DNA of 64,000 nucleotides from contig NC_008048.1 in assembly GCF_000013985.1 (NCBI RefSeq), forward strand, positions 806,001-870,000, read 5' to 3'. The position numbers were made by a program, and so were the translations under genes. Shown here piece by piece: positions 1 to 7,820 of this stretch (the stretch's first letter is position 1; every line of letters begins with the position of its first letter). The stretch is from Sphingopyxis alaskensis RB2256. GTDB taxonomy: Bacteria > Pseudomonadota > Alphaproteobacteria > Sphingomonadales > Sphingomonadaceae. The notes beneath the pieces were generated by a model, which was given only the letters and a program-made list of their open reading frames with translations, was not told the origin of the DNA and did no database searches.

Positions 1-303
1 GGCGAGGTCACACTGCGCGGCCGCGTGCTCGCGATCGGCGGACTCAAGGAAAAGCTGCTTGCCGCGCTTCGCGGGGGCATCAAGACGGTGCTGATCCCCG
101 AGGAGAATGAAAAGGATCTCGTGGAAATCCCGGCGAACATAACGAGCGGGCTCAAAATCATTCCGGTCAGCCACGTCGACCAGGTGCTTGCCGAAGCGCT
201 CGTTTCGCCGGTCGAACCGATCGAATGGACCGAGGCGGACGAGCTTGCCGCCTCGCCGCCGATCGGCGTCGGCAGCGATCCCGAAAGCGCGATTCGCCAC
301 TGA
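1..303 (+). CDS. lon: Lon protease, C-terminal end (partial)
   Basis: This is the last ~100 residues of the ATP-dependent protease Lon; the gene enters from outside the window in frame 1. The run [18 protein letters not shown] is the hallmark of the proteolytic domain, and the Lys in GGLKEK is the base of the Ser-Lys catalytic dyad; the Ser lies upstream, out of view. HRGGIK-type and [11 protein letters not shown] segments follow as in the family. After the conserved domain there is a short acidic tail ending ESAIRH. Lon degrades misfolded and regulatory proteins in the cytoplasm. hupB follows directly, the usual lon-hup neighbourhood. Confidence 0.97.
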   Translation, partial: GEVTLRGRVLAIGGLKEKLLAALRGGIKTVLIPEENEKDLVEIPANITSGLKIIPVSHVDQVLAEALVSPVEPIEWTEADELAASPPIGVGSDPESAIRH

Positions 304-382
304 GTCGCCCGCAGCGGACGGTTATTCGCCCCAGCTTCGTCGCAAAATCGGCGTTTCGGGGGGATTTTCTCCCTTTTTTGCT

Positions 383-411
383 TTGACAAGCCGGGGGCAA
401 ACATCGTTAGT
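383..411 (+). promoter_or_regulatory. Putative sigma-70 promoter of hupB
   Basis: A perfect TTGACA (383-388) is followed after 17 bases by GTTAGT (406-411), about 60 bases before the hupB start. The -10 is weak (4 of 6 to TATAAT), but the -35 and spacing are ideal. The site is inferred from sequence only. Confidence 0.5.
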
Positions 412-470
412 GACGCGCCATGGCTTCGGGCCATGAGAATCATCCAACCAAATGCAGGGGTTCCTTAGGC

Positions 471-743
471 ATGAACAAACAAGACCTGATCGCCGCCGTC
501 GCCGATTCGAGCGGCCTGACCAAGGGTGATGCCAGCAAGGCCGTCGAGGCCGTCTTCGACGCGATCACGGGCGCGCTGAAGAAGGGCGGCGAAGTCCGTC
601 TCGTCGGCTTCGGCACCTTCGCGGTCAGCAAGCGCAAGGCATCGACCGGTCGCAACCCGCGCACCGGCGAAACGATGACCATCGCGGCGTCGAACCAGCC
701 GAAGTTCAAGGCCGGCAAGGCCCTCAAGGACGCCGTCAACTAA
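471..743 (+). CDS. hupB: DNA-binding protein HU
   Basis: The product is a 90-residue nucleoid-associated HU protein that binds and bends DNA without strong sequence preference. It starts MNKQDLIAAVADSSGLTK, has the GFGTFAVSKRKASTGRNPRTGE block (the DNA-gripping beta arm with the Pro that intercalates) and ends KAGKALKDAVN, the full family length. An upstream in-frame ATG at 420 would add 17 residues unlike any HU, so I chose 471, which lies just after AGGGGTTCC. It is probably transcribed alone, between the TTGACA promoter upstream and the terminator at 774-803. Confidence 0.96.
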   Translation: MNKQDLIAAVADSSGLTKGDASKAVEAVFDAITGALKKGGEVRLVGFGTFAVSKRKASTGRNPRTGETMTIAASNQPKFKAGKALKDAVN

Positions 744-773
744 GGTCGGCGGCCCTCTTGCTGAAGAACAACT

Positions 774-803
774 CGGGCCGTGGCGCAAGCTGCGGCCCGT
801 TTT
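774..803 (+). terminator. Rho-independent terminator of hupB
   Basis: A 7-bp GC stem, CGGGCCG (774-780) with CGGCCCG (793-799), encloses an inner GC-GCAA-GC tetraloop and is followed by TTTT. It sits 30 bases after the hupB stop. Confidence 0.8.
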
Positions 804-924
804 GCATTGGAGTCCACCCGACTCTCCCGACCGGATTTTCGGGCAAATGGGCGTTGCAATCGCCGCGCCAGCGGCTATGGACGTCCGGCTTTCGGATGGC
901 GGGCCCTCGGGTCCGAGCCGGGAC

Positions 925-999
925 GGGCGCGTAGCTCAGCGGTAGAGCACACCCTTCACACGGGTGGGGTCACAGGTTCAATCCCTGTCGCGCCCACCA
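925..999 (+). tRNA. tRNA-Val (anticodon CAC)
   Basis: A complete cloverleaf is visible: acceptor GGGCGCG (925-931) pairs with CGCGCCC (989-995). The D arm is GCTCAGCGGTAGAGC, the anticodon stem CACCC/GGGTG encloses loop TTCACAC (anticodon CAC, reads GUG), and the T arm contains GGTTCAATCC. CCA is encoded at 997-999. Confidence 0.95.
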
Positions 1000-1097
1000 T
1001 GGCCCCGGCGCCATGGCAAAGTCGGTTCCGATACCCGAACCGCGGATGACGCGGCCATTCATCGGCTATTCAATGCTTTCGCGTTAGAGACACGGCC

Positions 1098-1406
1098 ATG
1101 TTCCGCACCCTGACCCTTCCGCTTTGCTCCGCGCTGCTGCTTTCGATGGCTGCGCCGGCGGTCGCGCGCGGCGATCGCGACCATGAACATCTGCGCGAAG
1201 CGGCGGCGCAGGGGCAGGTCGTGCCGCTGGGCAAGCTGATCGCCGAAGTCCGCTCGCGCCCGCCGTACAGCGACATGACCTATCTCGGTGGGCCGCAGTT
1301 CGACGCGGGGCGGATGATCTACAAGCTCAAGTTCATGGACGGCAGCCAGGTTGTCGTCGTCTATGTCGATGCGCGCACCGGCCGGATCGTCGGCCGCAAT
1401 CCCTGA
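1098..1406 (+). CDS. PepSY-domain secreted protein
   Basis: A 102-residue exported protein. Residues 1-23 form a typical signal peptide ending AVA-RG. The C-terminal half (VVPLGKLIAEVRSR ... DARTGRIVGRNP) has the PepSY pattern: a short helix with Leu-Xaa-Xaa-Leu-Ile, a beta hairpin ending in VVVVYVDARTG and a final glycine-rich turn. Such small proteins are often placed next to two-component systems, as here, where a response regulator starts 117 bases downstream. A sensory or inhibitory role in the envelope is inferred from family and position only. Confidence 0.8.
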   Translation: MFRTLTLPLCSALLLSMAAPAVARGDRDHEHLREAAAQGQVVPLGKLIAEVRSRPPYSDMTYLGGPQFDAGRMIYKLKFMDGSQVVVVYVDARTGRIVGRNP

Positions 1407-1522
1407 CATCAGAGCCAGGCCGTACCGACGCGCAACCAATTTTTTGCGATGAACGTGCGGACTTGATACACAGTCGAAACATGCCACCGGCACCAGTCGG
1501 CGGGCCAAGGAAAGGCGCCTGA

Positions 1523-2188
1523 ATGCGGATCTTGATTGTCGAAGACGAACCCACGCTGGGGCCGCAGCTCAAAGCGACGCTGGAGGGGGCGGGCTATGCC
1601 GTCGACCTCGCGACCGATGGCGAGGACGGGCATTTTCTTGGCTCGACCGAAACCTATGACGCTGCGATTCTCGACCTCGGCCTCCCCGAAATCGACGGAT
1701 TGACCGTGCTCGACCGTTGGCGGCGCGAAAAGCGCAACTTTCCGGTTCTCGTGCTGACGGCGCGCGACAGCTGGTCGGACAAGGTGGCGGGGCTCGACGC
1801 CGGTGCCGACGACTATCTCGCCAAACCCTTCCAGACCGAGGAACTGATCGCCCGCCTGCGCGCGCTGATCCGCCGCGCGTCGGGCAATGCGTCGAGCGAA
1901 CTCACCGCGGGCGATGTCCGGCTCGATACACGATCGGGCCGCGTCACCCTCGCCGGCGAGCCGGTGAAGCTCACCGCGCAGGAATATAAGCTCCTCTCCT
2001 ACCTGCTCCACCACAAGGGCAAGGTCGTGTCGCGCACCGAGTTGATCGAACATATCTATGACCAGGATTTCGATCGCGATTCGAACACGATCGAGGTTTT
2101 CGTCACGCGCATCCGCAAGAAACTGGGCGCCGACATCATCACCACGATCCGCGGTCTCGGCTATCAGCTCGACGACCCGCAGGGTTGA
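1523..2188 (+). CDS. OmpR-family response regulator
   Basis: A 221-residue two-component regulator. The receiver domain (1-115) shows acidic residues E7/D8, the phospho-acceptor D51 in LDLGLPEIDG, T79 and K101 in LAKPF. The winged-helix DNA-binding domain (125-220) has the usual KLTAQEYKLLSYLLHHKG and GLGYQL ending. It should bind DNA as a dimer once phosphorylated by the kinase encoded about 100 bases downstream. It resembles the PhoP/QseB/TctD-like branch; the signal and regulon are unknown. Confidence 0.93.
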   Translation: MRILIVEDEPTLGPQLKATLEGAGYAVDLATDGEDGHFLGSTETYDAAILDLGLPEIDGLTVLDRWRREKRNFPVLVLTARDSWSDKVAGLDAGADDYLAKPFQTEELIARLRALIRRASGNASSELTAGDVRLDTRSGRVTLAGEPVKLTAQEYKLLSYLLHHKGKVVSRTELIEHIYDQDFDRDSNTIEVFVTRIRKKLGADIITTIRGLGYQLDDPQG

Positions 2189-2213
2189 CCATGCGCCATT
2201 CCTGTTTCCCTGC

Positions 2214-2291
2214 CGTCATCCCGGCGAAGGCCGGGATCTCGCCGGTGCGCGGTGACGACAGGGAGAGATTCCGGCCTTTGCCGGAATGACG
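2214..2291. repeat. Palindromic intergenic repeat, family B (copy 1)
   Basis: The arms are CGTCATCCCGGCGAAGGCCG at the left and its near complement CCGGCCTTTGCCGGAATGACG at the right, around GATCTCGCCGGTGCG. A second copy lies at 26958-27059. It fills the gap between the response regulator and its kinase, so it could form a hairpin in the shared transcript. Confidence 0.85.
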
Positions 2292-3677
2292 GAGAATGAA
2301 AAGGCGGAGGGTTTGGAACCCTCGTCGCGTCCGGCACCCGCCAGCCGCATGACCGGTTCGCTCGCGCGGCGCATGATCGCGATTGCGGCGCTGTGGATTT
2401 CGCTGCTGCTGATTGGCGGCGGCTTCGCGCTCGACCGCGTGCTGACCAGCGCGATCACGCGCAATTTCGATTCGAGCCTCGAATATGTGCTGATCGCGAT
2501 GATCCGCTCGTCAGAGATCGGCCCCGACGGCGAGGTGCGGCTGATCGAACCGCTCGGCGACCAGCGGTTTCTGGAACCCTATAGCGGTCTTTACTGGCAG
2601 ATCAGCGGCGGTGGGCAGGAGCCCTATCGCTCGCGCTCGCTGTGGGAACGCACATTGAAGGCGCCGAGGTCGCATATCGACGACCAGATTCATACCTATG
2701 ACAGCGATCAGTTTGTGGACGAGGAATTGCGCATCCTCGAACGCAATGTGATCCTGCCGGGCAGCGAAGTGAGCTGGCGCTACCAGATCGCCCAGTCGCG
2801 CGAGACGCTCGACGCGCAGATTGGCGCGGTGCGCAAGACACTGATCCCCAGTCTCGCGCTCCTCGGAATCGGGCTTATCATCCTTGCGGCGCTCCAGACC
2901 TTTTACGGCCTCTGGCCGCTACGCCACATCCGGCGTGCGATCGCGGCGATGCGCGGCGGCCAGAACCGCCGCGTCGACGCGCCGCTGCCGCGCGAGGTGC
3001 AACCGATGGTCGACGAACTCAACGCGCTGCTCGCGCATAATGAAAAGCAGGCGGAGGAGGCGCGGCTCCACGCCGGCAATCTCGCTCATGCGCTGAAAAC
3101 CCCCCTCACCGTGCTCGTCAACAGCGCGACGGGTTCGGATTCGGATCTTGCGAACATCGTCCGGCGCGAGGCGGCGACGATGCAGCGTCAGGTCGATCAC
3201 CATCTGGCGCGCGCGCGCGCCGTTGGGCGCCGCGGGGCCGCGCAGTCGCGCGCGGTCGTGTGGGACAGCGTCCAGAGCGTCTCGCGGGCCGTCTTCGCCT
3301 TGTATCCCGATACGCGGCTCGATGCCGCGGGGGACCGGACGGTGGTGGTGCAGGTCGAGCGGCAGGATCTGGATGAACTGGTTGGGAACCTGCTTGAAAA
3401 TGCGGCCAAATATGGCGGCGGCAGCGTGTTTGTGACGATCGCGCGCGACGGCGCGATGGCAGAGATCATCGTCGAGGATGACGGTCCCGGCATTTCTCCC
3501 GCCGATCGCACGCGCATATTCGACCGCGGTGTGCGGCTCGACAGCGGCAAGCCCGGAACCGGCCTTGGTCTGGCGATCGTGCGCGACGTCGCCGAAATCT
3601 ATGGCGGCAGCATCGCGCTGGAAGCGAGCGAGGATCTGGGCGGGCTGCTGGTGCGGTTGCGGCTGCCGGCGGGATAG
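2286..3677 (+). CDS. Membrane sensor histidine kinase
   Basis: The product is up to 463 residues. Two membrane segments (about 32-50 and 186-207) frame a periplasmic sensor domain of ~135 residues, then a HAMP-like linker. The phospho-acceptor is H268 in NLAHALKTPL. An N box (ELVGNLLENAAKYGG), a G1 box (DDGPGIS) and a G2 box (GTGLGLAIV) complete the ATPase domain. It is the evident partner of the regulator at 1523-2188. The first ATG (2286) lies inside the palindromic repeat, so translation may really begin at 2349 (MTGSLARRM), just before the first membrane helix. The organisation is PhoQ/QseC-like; the ligand is not deducible. Confidence 0.92.
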   Translation: MTENEKAEGLEPSSRPAPASRMTGSLARRMIAIAALWISLLLIGGGFALDRVLTSAITRNFDSSLEYVLIAMIRSSEIGPDGEVRLIEPLGDQRFLEPYSGLYWQISGGGQEPYRSRSLWERTLKAPRSHIDDQIHTYDSDQFVDEELRILERNVILPGSEVSWRYQIAQSRETLDAQIGAVRKTLIPSLALLGIGLIILAALQTFYGLWPLRHIRRAIAAMRGGQNRRVDAPLPREVQPMVDELNALLAHNEKQAEEARLHAGNLAHALKTPLTVLVNSATGSDSDLANIVRREAATMQRQVDHHLARARAVGRRGAAQSRAVVWDSVQSVSRAVFALYPDTRLDAAGDRTVVVQVERQDLDELVGNLLENAAKYGGGSVFVTIARDGAMAEIIVEDDGPGISPADRTRIFDRGVRLDSGKPGTGLGLAIVRDVAEIYGGSIALEASEDLGGLLVRLRLPAG

Positions 3678-3710
3678 GGGTGTCGGTTTTGGGGTGGGGA
3701 GCTGCCATAG

Positions 3711-3774
3711 CCGTCTCCCCTTCAGGGGAGAGGGTTGGGAGAGGGGGACCATCCCAACCCCCTCTCAACTGCGG
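3711..3774. repeat. Repeat family C, left half, split by IS630
   Basis: Starts TCTCCCCTTCAGGGGAGAG and ends CCCCTCTCAACTGCGG before CTAG. The right half resumes at 5703. Joining the halves across one CTAG recreates the intact copy seen (reverse orientation) at 34943-35055. Confidence 0.85.
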
Positions 3775-3790
3775 CTAGAGTCTTTCTGAG

Positions 3791-4751
3791 TTAGATTGAG
3801 GCATATCCGGCGTCTCTGATGTAGTTGGCACATTCGTTTGGAGGGAAGCGGTCGAGCAGTTTGCCGATGCGCCGCCAAGTGGGCTCGACGGTTCGTTCGT
3901 TGGCTTTTCGCAGCAGGCGCTTGAGTTTGGAGAACATCTTCTCGATCGGATCGAGGTCGGGCGAGTAAGGTGGCAGGAAGAACATCTTGATGCCCGCCGC
4001 CCGGAGCAGTTTGCGCACGCGGCTGCCTTTGTGGCTGCCGAGATTGTCGAGGACGACGATGCTGCCTGGTTCCAGTTCGGGGATCAGGAACTGCTCGACC
4101 CGGGCGGTGAAGCTTGTCCCGTTGATCGGCCCGTCGAGCACGCAGGGGGCGACGATCCCGTCGTGCCTGAGACCAGCGATAAAGGTGAGCGTCTTCCAGT
4201 GTCCATGCGGCACCTTGTCGATCAGCGGCTCGCCCTTCGTGCCCCAGCCATGGGTACGGGTCATGTTGGTCTTGGCCCAGGTCTCGTCGATGAAGACCAT
4301 GCGCCGGGGGTTTACCCAGCGCTGAACCCAGCGCCAGCGGGCGCGGCGGCGGACAACATCGGGGCGGTCTTGCTCCTTGGCGAAGAGCGTCTTTTTTAAA
4401 TGACTTGCCGCAGCGCTTCAGGAACCGCCACAGCGTATCGCAGCATACCACCACGCCCCGCTCCTCGCGCAGATCGGCCAGCAGCTCGTGCAGTGTCGGG
4501 TCCTTCTTCTGCTCGATTCGTGCCAGCAGCCAGTCGCGCTCGCTCTCCAGCAACGGCCGCAGGTGGCCGCCCACCTTGCCCGGCTCGGTCGATCCCCGCT
4601 CTCGCCAGGCCTGTGCCCAGCGAACACCCGTCGCCGCGCTCACATCCAGCATCCGCGCAGCCGCCCGTGCCGACATGCCCCGGTCAAGCGCCCGGCAAAA
4701 CCGAACCCGCAAATCCTGCGATAATGGCCTCATCCATGCTGGCCTCCTCAC
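3791..4751 (-). CDS. IS630-family transposase (frameshifted)
   Basis: The N-terminal part, translated from 4751, has a helix-turn-helix (GMSARAAARMLDVSAATGVRWAQ) and the IS630 linker up to KSFKK. The catalytic part follows in another frame: D in VFIDETW, D in VVLDNLGSHKG and E in DPIEKMFSK, a DDE triad. The frames join at a run of six A (on the - strand) at 4392-4397. Skipping one base there continues directly into KTLFAKEQDRPDVVRRR. This could be programmed slippage, as in other IS630 elements, or a disabling mutation; both halves are otherwise intact. Confidence 0.88.
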
Positions 4752-4845
4752 CAGTGGCTAGCTTGATGATGTGGACGCCCCCGCACTGGTCGGCGGTTGC
4801 TATGCTGCTGATCGGTTAGCCGAAGCAGGAAGAGGAGCGTTTGCG

Positions 4846-5391
4846 ATGACGATCACGACGATTGGATTGGATTTGGCGAAGAGCGTGTTTCAGGCGCACG
4901 GCGTCGATGAGAACGGTGCCACGGTGTTGGTGAAGCGGCTGCACAGGAAGCAGATGCTGCCCTTCTTCTCGAAGTTGCCGCCGTGCCTGATCGGCGTTGA
5001 GGCCTGCGGAACAGCGCACTACTGGGCTCGAACACTCGTCGCCATGGGGCACGAAGTTCGCCTCATTCCCCCTTCCTACGTGAAGGGCTACGTCAAGCGC
5101 GGCAAGAGCGATGTGCTGGATGCCGAGGCCATCTGCGAAGCCGTGCAGCGCCCGACGATGCGGTTCGTTCCTGCCAAGACGGTCGAACAGCAGGGCGTGC
5201 TCATGACACATCGTGCCCGGTCGCTGCTCGTGCGCCAGCGTACCATGCTCGCCAATGCCTTGCGCGCGCATCTGGCGGAGTTCGGCCTCGTTGCTAATCC
5301 CGGCATCGCCCATCTGGCCAAGCTCGCCCGGATCGCATGGGTCGTGTTGACGCGGAAGGAAGCTTATCGGCCCTACGCAACGATGGCCTGA
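4846..5391 (+). pseudogene. IS110-family transposase with internal deletion
   Basis: The N-terminal DEDD (RuvC-like) domain is present: TTIGLDLAKSVFQ with its Asp, GVEACGTAHYWAR, and KSDVLDAEAICEA with the next acidic residues. At about residue 165 the text jumps from HLAKLA straight to RIAWVVLTRKEAYRP, the usual extreme C terminus. Roughly 100-120 residues of the second domain, including the catalytic Ser, are therefore missing. The remaining frame is open, so it still encodes a shortened 181-residue protein. It lies inside the IS630 boundaries. Confidence 0.85.
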
Positions 5392-5394
5392 CAG

Positions 5395-5690
5395 AAGAAA
5401 TCCGAATTGGTGACGGCAGTCGATGATGAGTAACGATCGAGCCAATGGTGAGACCATCCCGCCTGATTCAATGCGCTTCACAAGCGCGCCAGCTCGATCA
5501 GGGACCTCGCCGGCGGATTTCCATCAGGGCCAGCGGCAGTCCTCACGCCGCACAAACACGCCGGACATATGAAAGCAACCGATCAAACCCGTCCCGACAA
5601 AAGCCCTTGCCATAGGGGGCGTCCACATATGAATCACAGATCAGCGCGCTTGGGAATCCCCAGCGATTCATCCAACCGCGGAAAGACTCT
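5395..5690 (+). other. Non-coding 3' region of the IS110-type remnant
   Basis: About 300 bases with no convincing gene between the transposase stop and the right end of the IS630 element. The text is probably the 3' flank of the IS110-type element. In the IS1111 branch of this family the guide (bridge/seek) RNA is encoded downstream of the transposase, so this is where such an RNA would lie. I could not fold it or delimit it, and the boundary of the IS110 part is unknown. Confidence 0.3.
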
Positions 5691-5702
5691 AGCCGGACAA
5701 GC

Positions 5703-5746
5703 CGGCAAGCCTTCGTGTCTCTCCCCTGAAGGGGAGAGAGCCCGAA
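5703..5746. repeat. Repeat family C, right half
   Basis: Begins CCGGACAAGCCGGCAAGCC directly after CTAG and ends TCTCCCCTGAAGGGGAGAG, the inverted partner of the terminal palindrome at 3711. Confidence 0.85.
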
Positions 5747-5790
5747 ATGCCAGCGGCCACTTCCGGTCGGTTTCAGCCCTGGTCGGCCGC

Positions 5791-5838
5791 CACGGCAAAG
5801 GGGCCGCGAATCGCTTCGCAGCCCCCTGTTTTGCCGTG
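5791..5838 (-). other. Long inverted repeat downstream of exbD
   Basis: CACGGCAAA (5791) pairs with TTTTGCCGTG (5829-5838), with inner GGGGC/GCCCC and GCGAA/TTCGC stems. It ends 19 bases past the exbD stop. It lacks a T tract on the - strand, so it may stabilise the 3' end of the mRNA rather than act as a classical terminator. Confidence 0.55.
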
Positions 5839-5856
5839 CGGCGCCGATGTCAGGAA

Positions 5857-6282
5857 TCAGAAGACGCGGGCATATTGTTCGTTACCGACGAAGCCGAGCT
5901 TGCCGACGCCGCTGCGCTTGATCACCGCCATGACATTGTCGACGACGATGTAGCGCGCATAGGGATCGGGTTGAACCTGCAGTTCGGGTTCGACCGGCAG
6001 CGCCTTGGTCTGTTCCAGATATTGCGCAAGCTGCGCGAGGTCGACCGGCGTACCGTTCCAGGTGATCGTCCCGGCGCGGTCGATCATCACCTTGTTCTTT
6101 TCAGGATCGACATTGCTCTGGCTGTCGGTCGGGACCGGCAGGTCGATCTTCACCGCATGAGTCTGGACCGGGATGGTGATGATGAACATGATGAGAAGCA
6201 CGAGCATGACGTCGATAAGCGGCGTCGTGTTCATGTCCATCATCGGTTCATTGTCGTCCCGTTCACCAACTGACATGGACAT
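5857..6282 (-). CDS. exbD: ExbD/TolR family energy-transducing protein (second copy)
   Basis: A 141-residue protein with a single N-terminal membrane helix (about 20-40, TPLIDVMLVLLIMFIITIP) carrying the conserved Asp D24 that couples proton flow, and a periplasmic domain. It is last in the tonB-exbB-exbD-exbD run. ExbB and ExbD form the inner-membrane motor that energises TonB and thereby outer-membrane receptors. It is shorter than its neighbour and lacks that protein's periplasmic insert. The pair may form a mixed ExbD assembly or serve different receptors. Confidence 0.92.
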   Translation of the reverse strand: MSMSVGERDDNEPMMDMNTTPLIDVMLVLLIMFIITIPVQTHAVKIDLPVPTDSQSNVDPEKNKVMIDRAGTITWNGTPVDLAQLAQYLEQTKALPVEPELQVQPDPYARYIVVDNVMAVIKRSGVGKLGFVGNEQYARVF

Positions 6283-6314
6283 TGGGTTATTCCTTCATAT
6301 CTGGGCGGACCGCC

Positions 6315-6836
6315 TTAGAGGCGGCCCACCGTGCCCGAGCCAGGAGCCGGTTCCGAAATGAACCCGATCTTCTGGAAGCCGGCATATTGCATCGTGTAGA
6401 TCACGCCGCCGATGCACTGGTACGGCGTGTTGACGTCGCCGCGGATATGCACTTCGGGGAAGTTTTCTTCGGTGATGTTCTGCGGCCCGCCGATGTCCTC
6501 GAGCAGCTTTTCCAGCTTCGCCTGTCCGCGTTCGAGCAACTGCCGCGAATCGACGGGGGTCTGGCCCCAGTAAACTTCGCATGCCGTGCTTTCGGGATTG
6601 GGCAGGCCATCGCCGTCGGTGTCGGCCGACCGGATCGACAGCAGCACATTTTCAGGCTTCGTCGTCGTCGGTTCAAAGACCACGTCGGGCAGTTCGAGTT
6701 CCACCGTCTCCAACACCACGGGAACCGTGATGAGGAAGATGATGAGAAGCACGAGCATGATGTCCACGAGCGGGGTCGTGTTGATTTCGGACATCGGGGC
6801 GTCTTCGCCGCCCTTATCGCCTACACTCATCGCCAT
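6315..6836 (-). CDS. exbD: ExbD/TolR family protein (first copy, with periplasmic insert)
   Basis: A 173-residue protein. The membrane helix (TPLVDIMLVLLIIFLITVPV) carries D25, the proton-coupling Asp. The periplasmic domain is interrupted at about residues 66-95 by an insert reading SADTDGDGLPNPEST, which matches the DxDxDG loop of calcium-binding thrombospondin-3/dockerin motifs, followed by a Cys. The insert is absent from the second ExbD, 32 bases downstream. The gene lies 103 bases after exbB, across two hairpins. It is presumed to work in the same TonB motor. Confidence 0.92.
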   Translation of the reverse strand: MAMSVGDKGGEDAPMSEINTTPLVDIMLVLLIIFLITVPVVLETVELELPDVVFEPTTTKPENVLLSIRSADTDGDGLPNPESTACEVYWGQTPVDSRQLLERGQAKLEKLLEDIGGPQNITEENFPEVHIRGDVNTPYQCIGGVIYTMQYAGFQKIGFISEPAPGSGTVGRL

Positions 6837-6870
6837 AGGATTAGCATCCTGTCACAAAATTATCTGTCAT

Positions 6871-6925
6871 GGACAGCGGATATATACTGTCCAGCGGACC
6901 CCGCCCGCCCACGGGGCGGGCGGGG
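6871..6925 (-). promoter_or_regulatory. Two hairpins between exbB and exbD
   Basis: In the exbB-exbD gap, CCCCGCCCGCCC (6899-6910) pairs perfectly with GGGCGGGCGGGG (6914-6925) around a 3-base loop. Next to it GGACAG (6871-6876) pairs with CTGTCC (6887-6892). No U tract follows the strong stem, so it is more likely a processing or partial attenuation site that sets the ExbB:ExbD ratio than a full terminator. Confidence 0.5.
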
Positions 6926-6939
6926 ATCCAGGAGCCGAA

Positions 6940-7761
6940 TCAGGCCTTCTTCGGTGCCGCGGCCGCGGCCGACGCAGCAGCCTTCGCCACGGTGGGCGAC
7001 GCCGGCTTCACCTGGCCGTTCGACATGATCGAACCAAGAACGTCGTTCGAGAAGATCGAGAGACGGCGGGCAATCATCTTGTTGCGGCTCTGGAGCCAGT
7101 TGAACGCAAGCACCGCGGGGACCGCGACGATCAGACCGATGGCGGTCATGATGAGCGCCTCGCCGACCGGACCGGCGACGGTATCGATCGAGGCCTGGCC
7201 CGACGCACCGATCTTCACCAGCGCGCGCAGAATACCGATAACCGTACCGAACAGACCGATGAACGGCGCGGTCGAACCGACGGTCGCGAGGAAGGCGAGG
7301 CCGCTGTTCAGCTTCGAATTGATGTGATTCTGCGAGCGTTCGAGCGTGCCGTGCATCCAGTCATGCGCTTCGACGGGGTCGGTCAGCTTGTTATGCTCTT
7401 CGTTCGCGCGCAGCCCGTCTTCGACGACCTGACGATAGGCGCTGTTCTTTTCGAGCTTCGCGGCGCCGTCGGCGAGCGTCGGGGCGCGCCAGAAATTGGC
7501 GTCGACGGTCTTGCCCTGGCTGATCACCTTGTTCTGCTCAAAGAGCTTGGTGAACAGGATGTAGAGCGTGCCGACGAACATGATCAGCAGGATGAGGAAG
7601 GTGAGCTGCGAGACGATGCCGCCTTCGCACAGTGCGGGAACCAGACCATAGGGATTCTGGCCTTCTTCCTTCACGCACATCGAGGCGGGCATCAGGCTGA
7701 GGCCTGCGTCGTGAGCGGCGGCCGGCGCCGCAGCGGCGGCGTTTGCGATCAGATTAAACAT
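6940..7761 (-). CDS. exbB: ExbB/TolQ/MotA-family proton channel protein
   Basis: A 273-residue inner-membrane protein with three predicted membrane spans: about 50-75 (SQLTFLILLIMFVGTLYILF), 160-180 (ATVGSTAPFIGLFGTVIGIL) and 205-225 (IMTAIGLIVAVPAVLAF). The block GSTAPFIGLFGTVIGI is the family signature. An N-terminal periplasmic stretch with two Cys precedes the first span. It forms the pentameric stator around ExbD. It follows tonB by 59 bases, and the C terminus is Ala-rich and ends PKKA. Confidence 0.93.
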   Translation of the reverse strand: MFNLIANAAAAAPAAAHDAGLSLMPASMCVKEEGQNPYGLVPALCEGGIVSQLTFLILLIMFVGTLYILFTKLFEQNKVISQGKTVDANFWRAPTLADGAAKLEKNSAYRQVVEDGLRANEEHNKLTDPVEAHDWMHGTLERSQNHINSKLNSGLAFLATVGSTAPFIGLFGTVIGILRALVKIGASGQASIDTVAGPVGEALIMTAIGLIVAVPAVLAFNWLQSRNKMIARRLSIFSNDVLGSIMSNGQVKPASPTVAKAAASAAAAAPKKA

Positions 7762-7820
7762 ACTGGAAATTCCCTCTCAAAGAATTTGTTCAAATCGAAA
7801 ACAGATGGGATCGCGTCAGA

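Larger units (their letters stand above)
3775..5702. mobile_element. IS630-family element containing an IS110-family remnant
   Basis: Both edges carry CTAG: 3775-3778 and 5699-5702. Immediately inside, the ends read AGTCTTTC (3779) and, reversed, AGTCTTTC (5698), so short inverted repeats abut the duplicated target. IS630 elements are known to insert at TA, often within CTAG. The ~1.9 kb interior has the IS630 transposase on the - strand and a broken IS110-type transposase on the + strand, so the element appears composite or secondarily invaded. The insertion split repeat family C. Confidence 0.85.

Noticed and set aside
1..303. A free-standing small protein from the ATG at 25
   Set aside because: The frame is open to base 1 and the upstream codons are also Lon, so it is the 3' end of lon.
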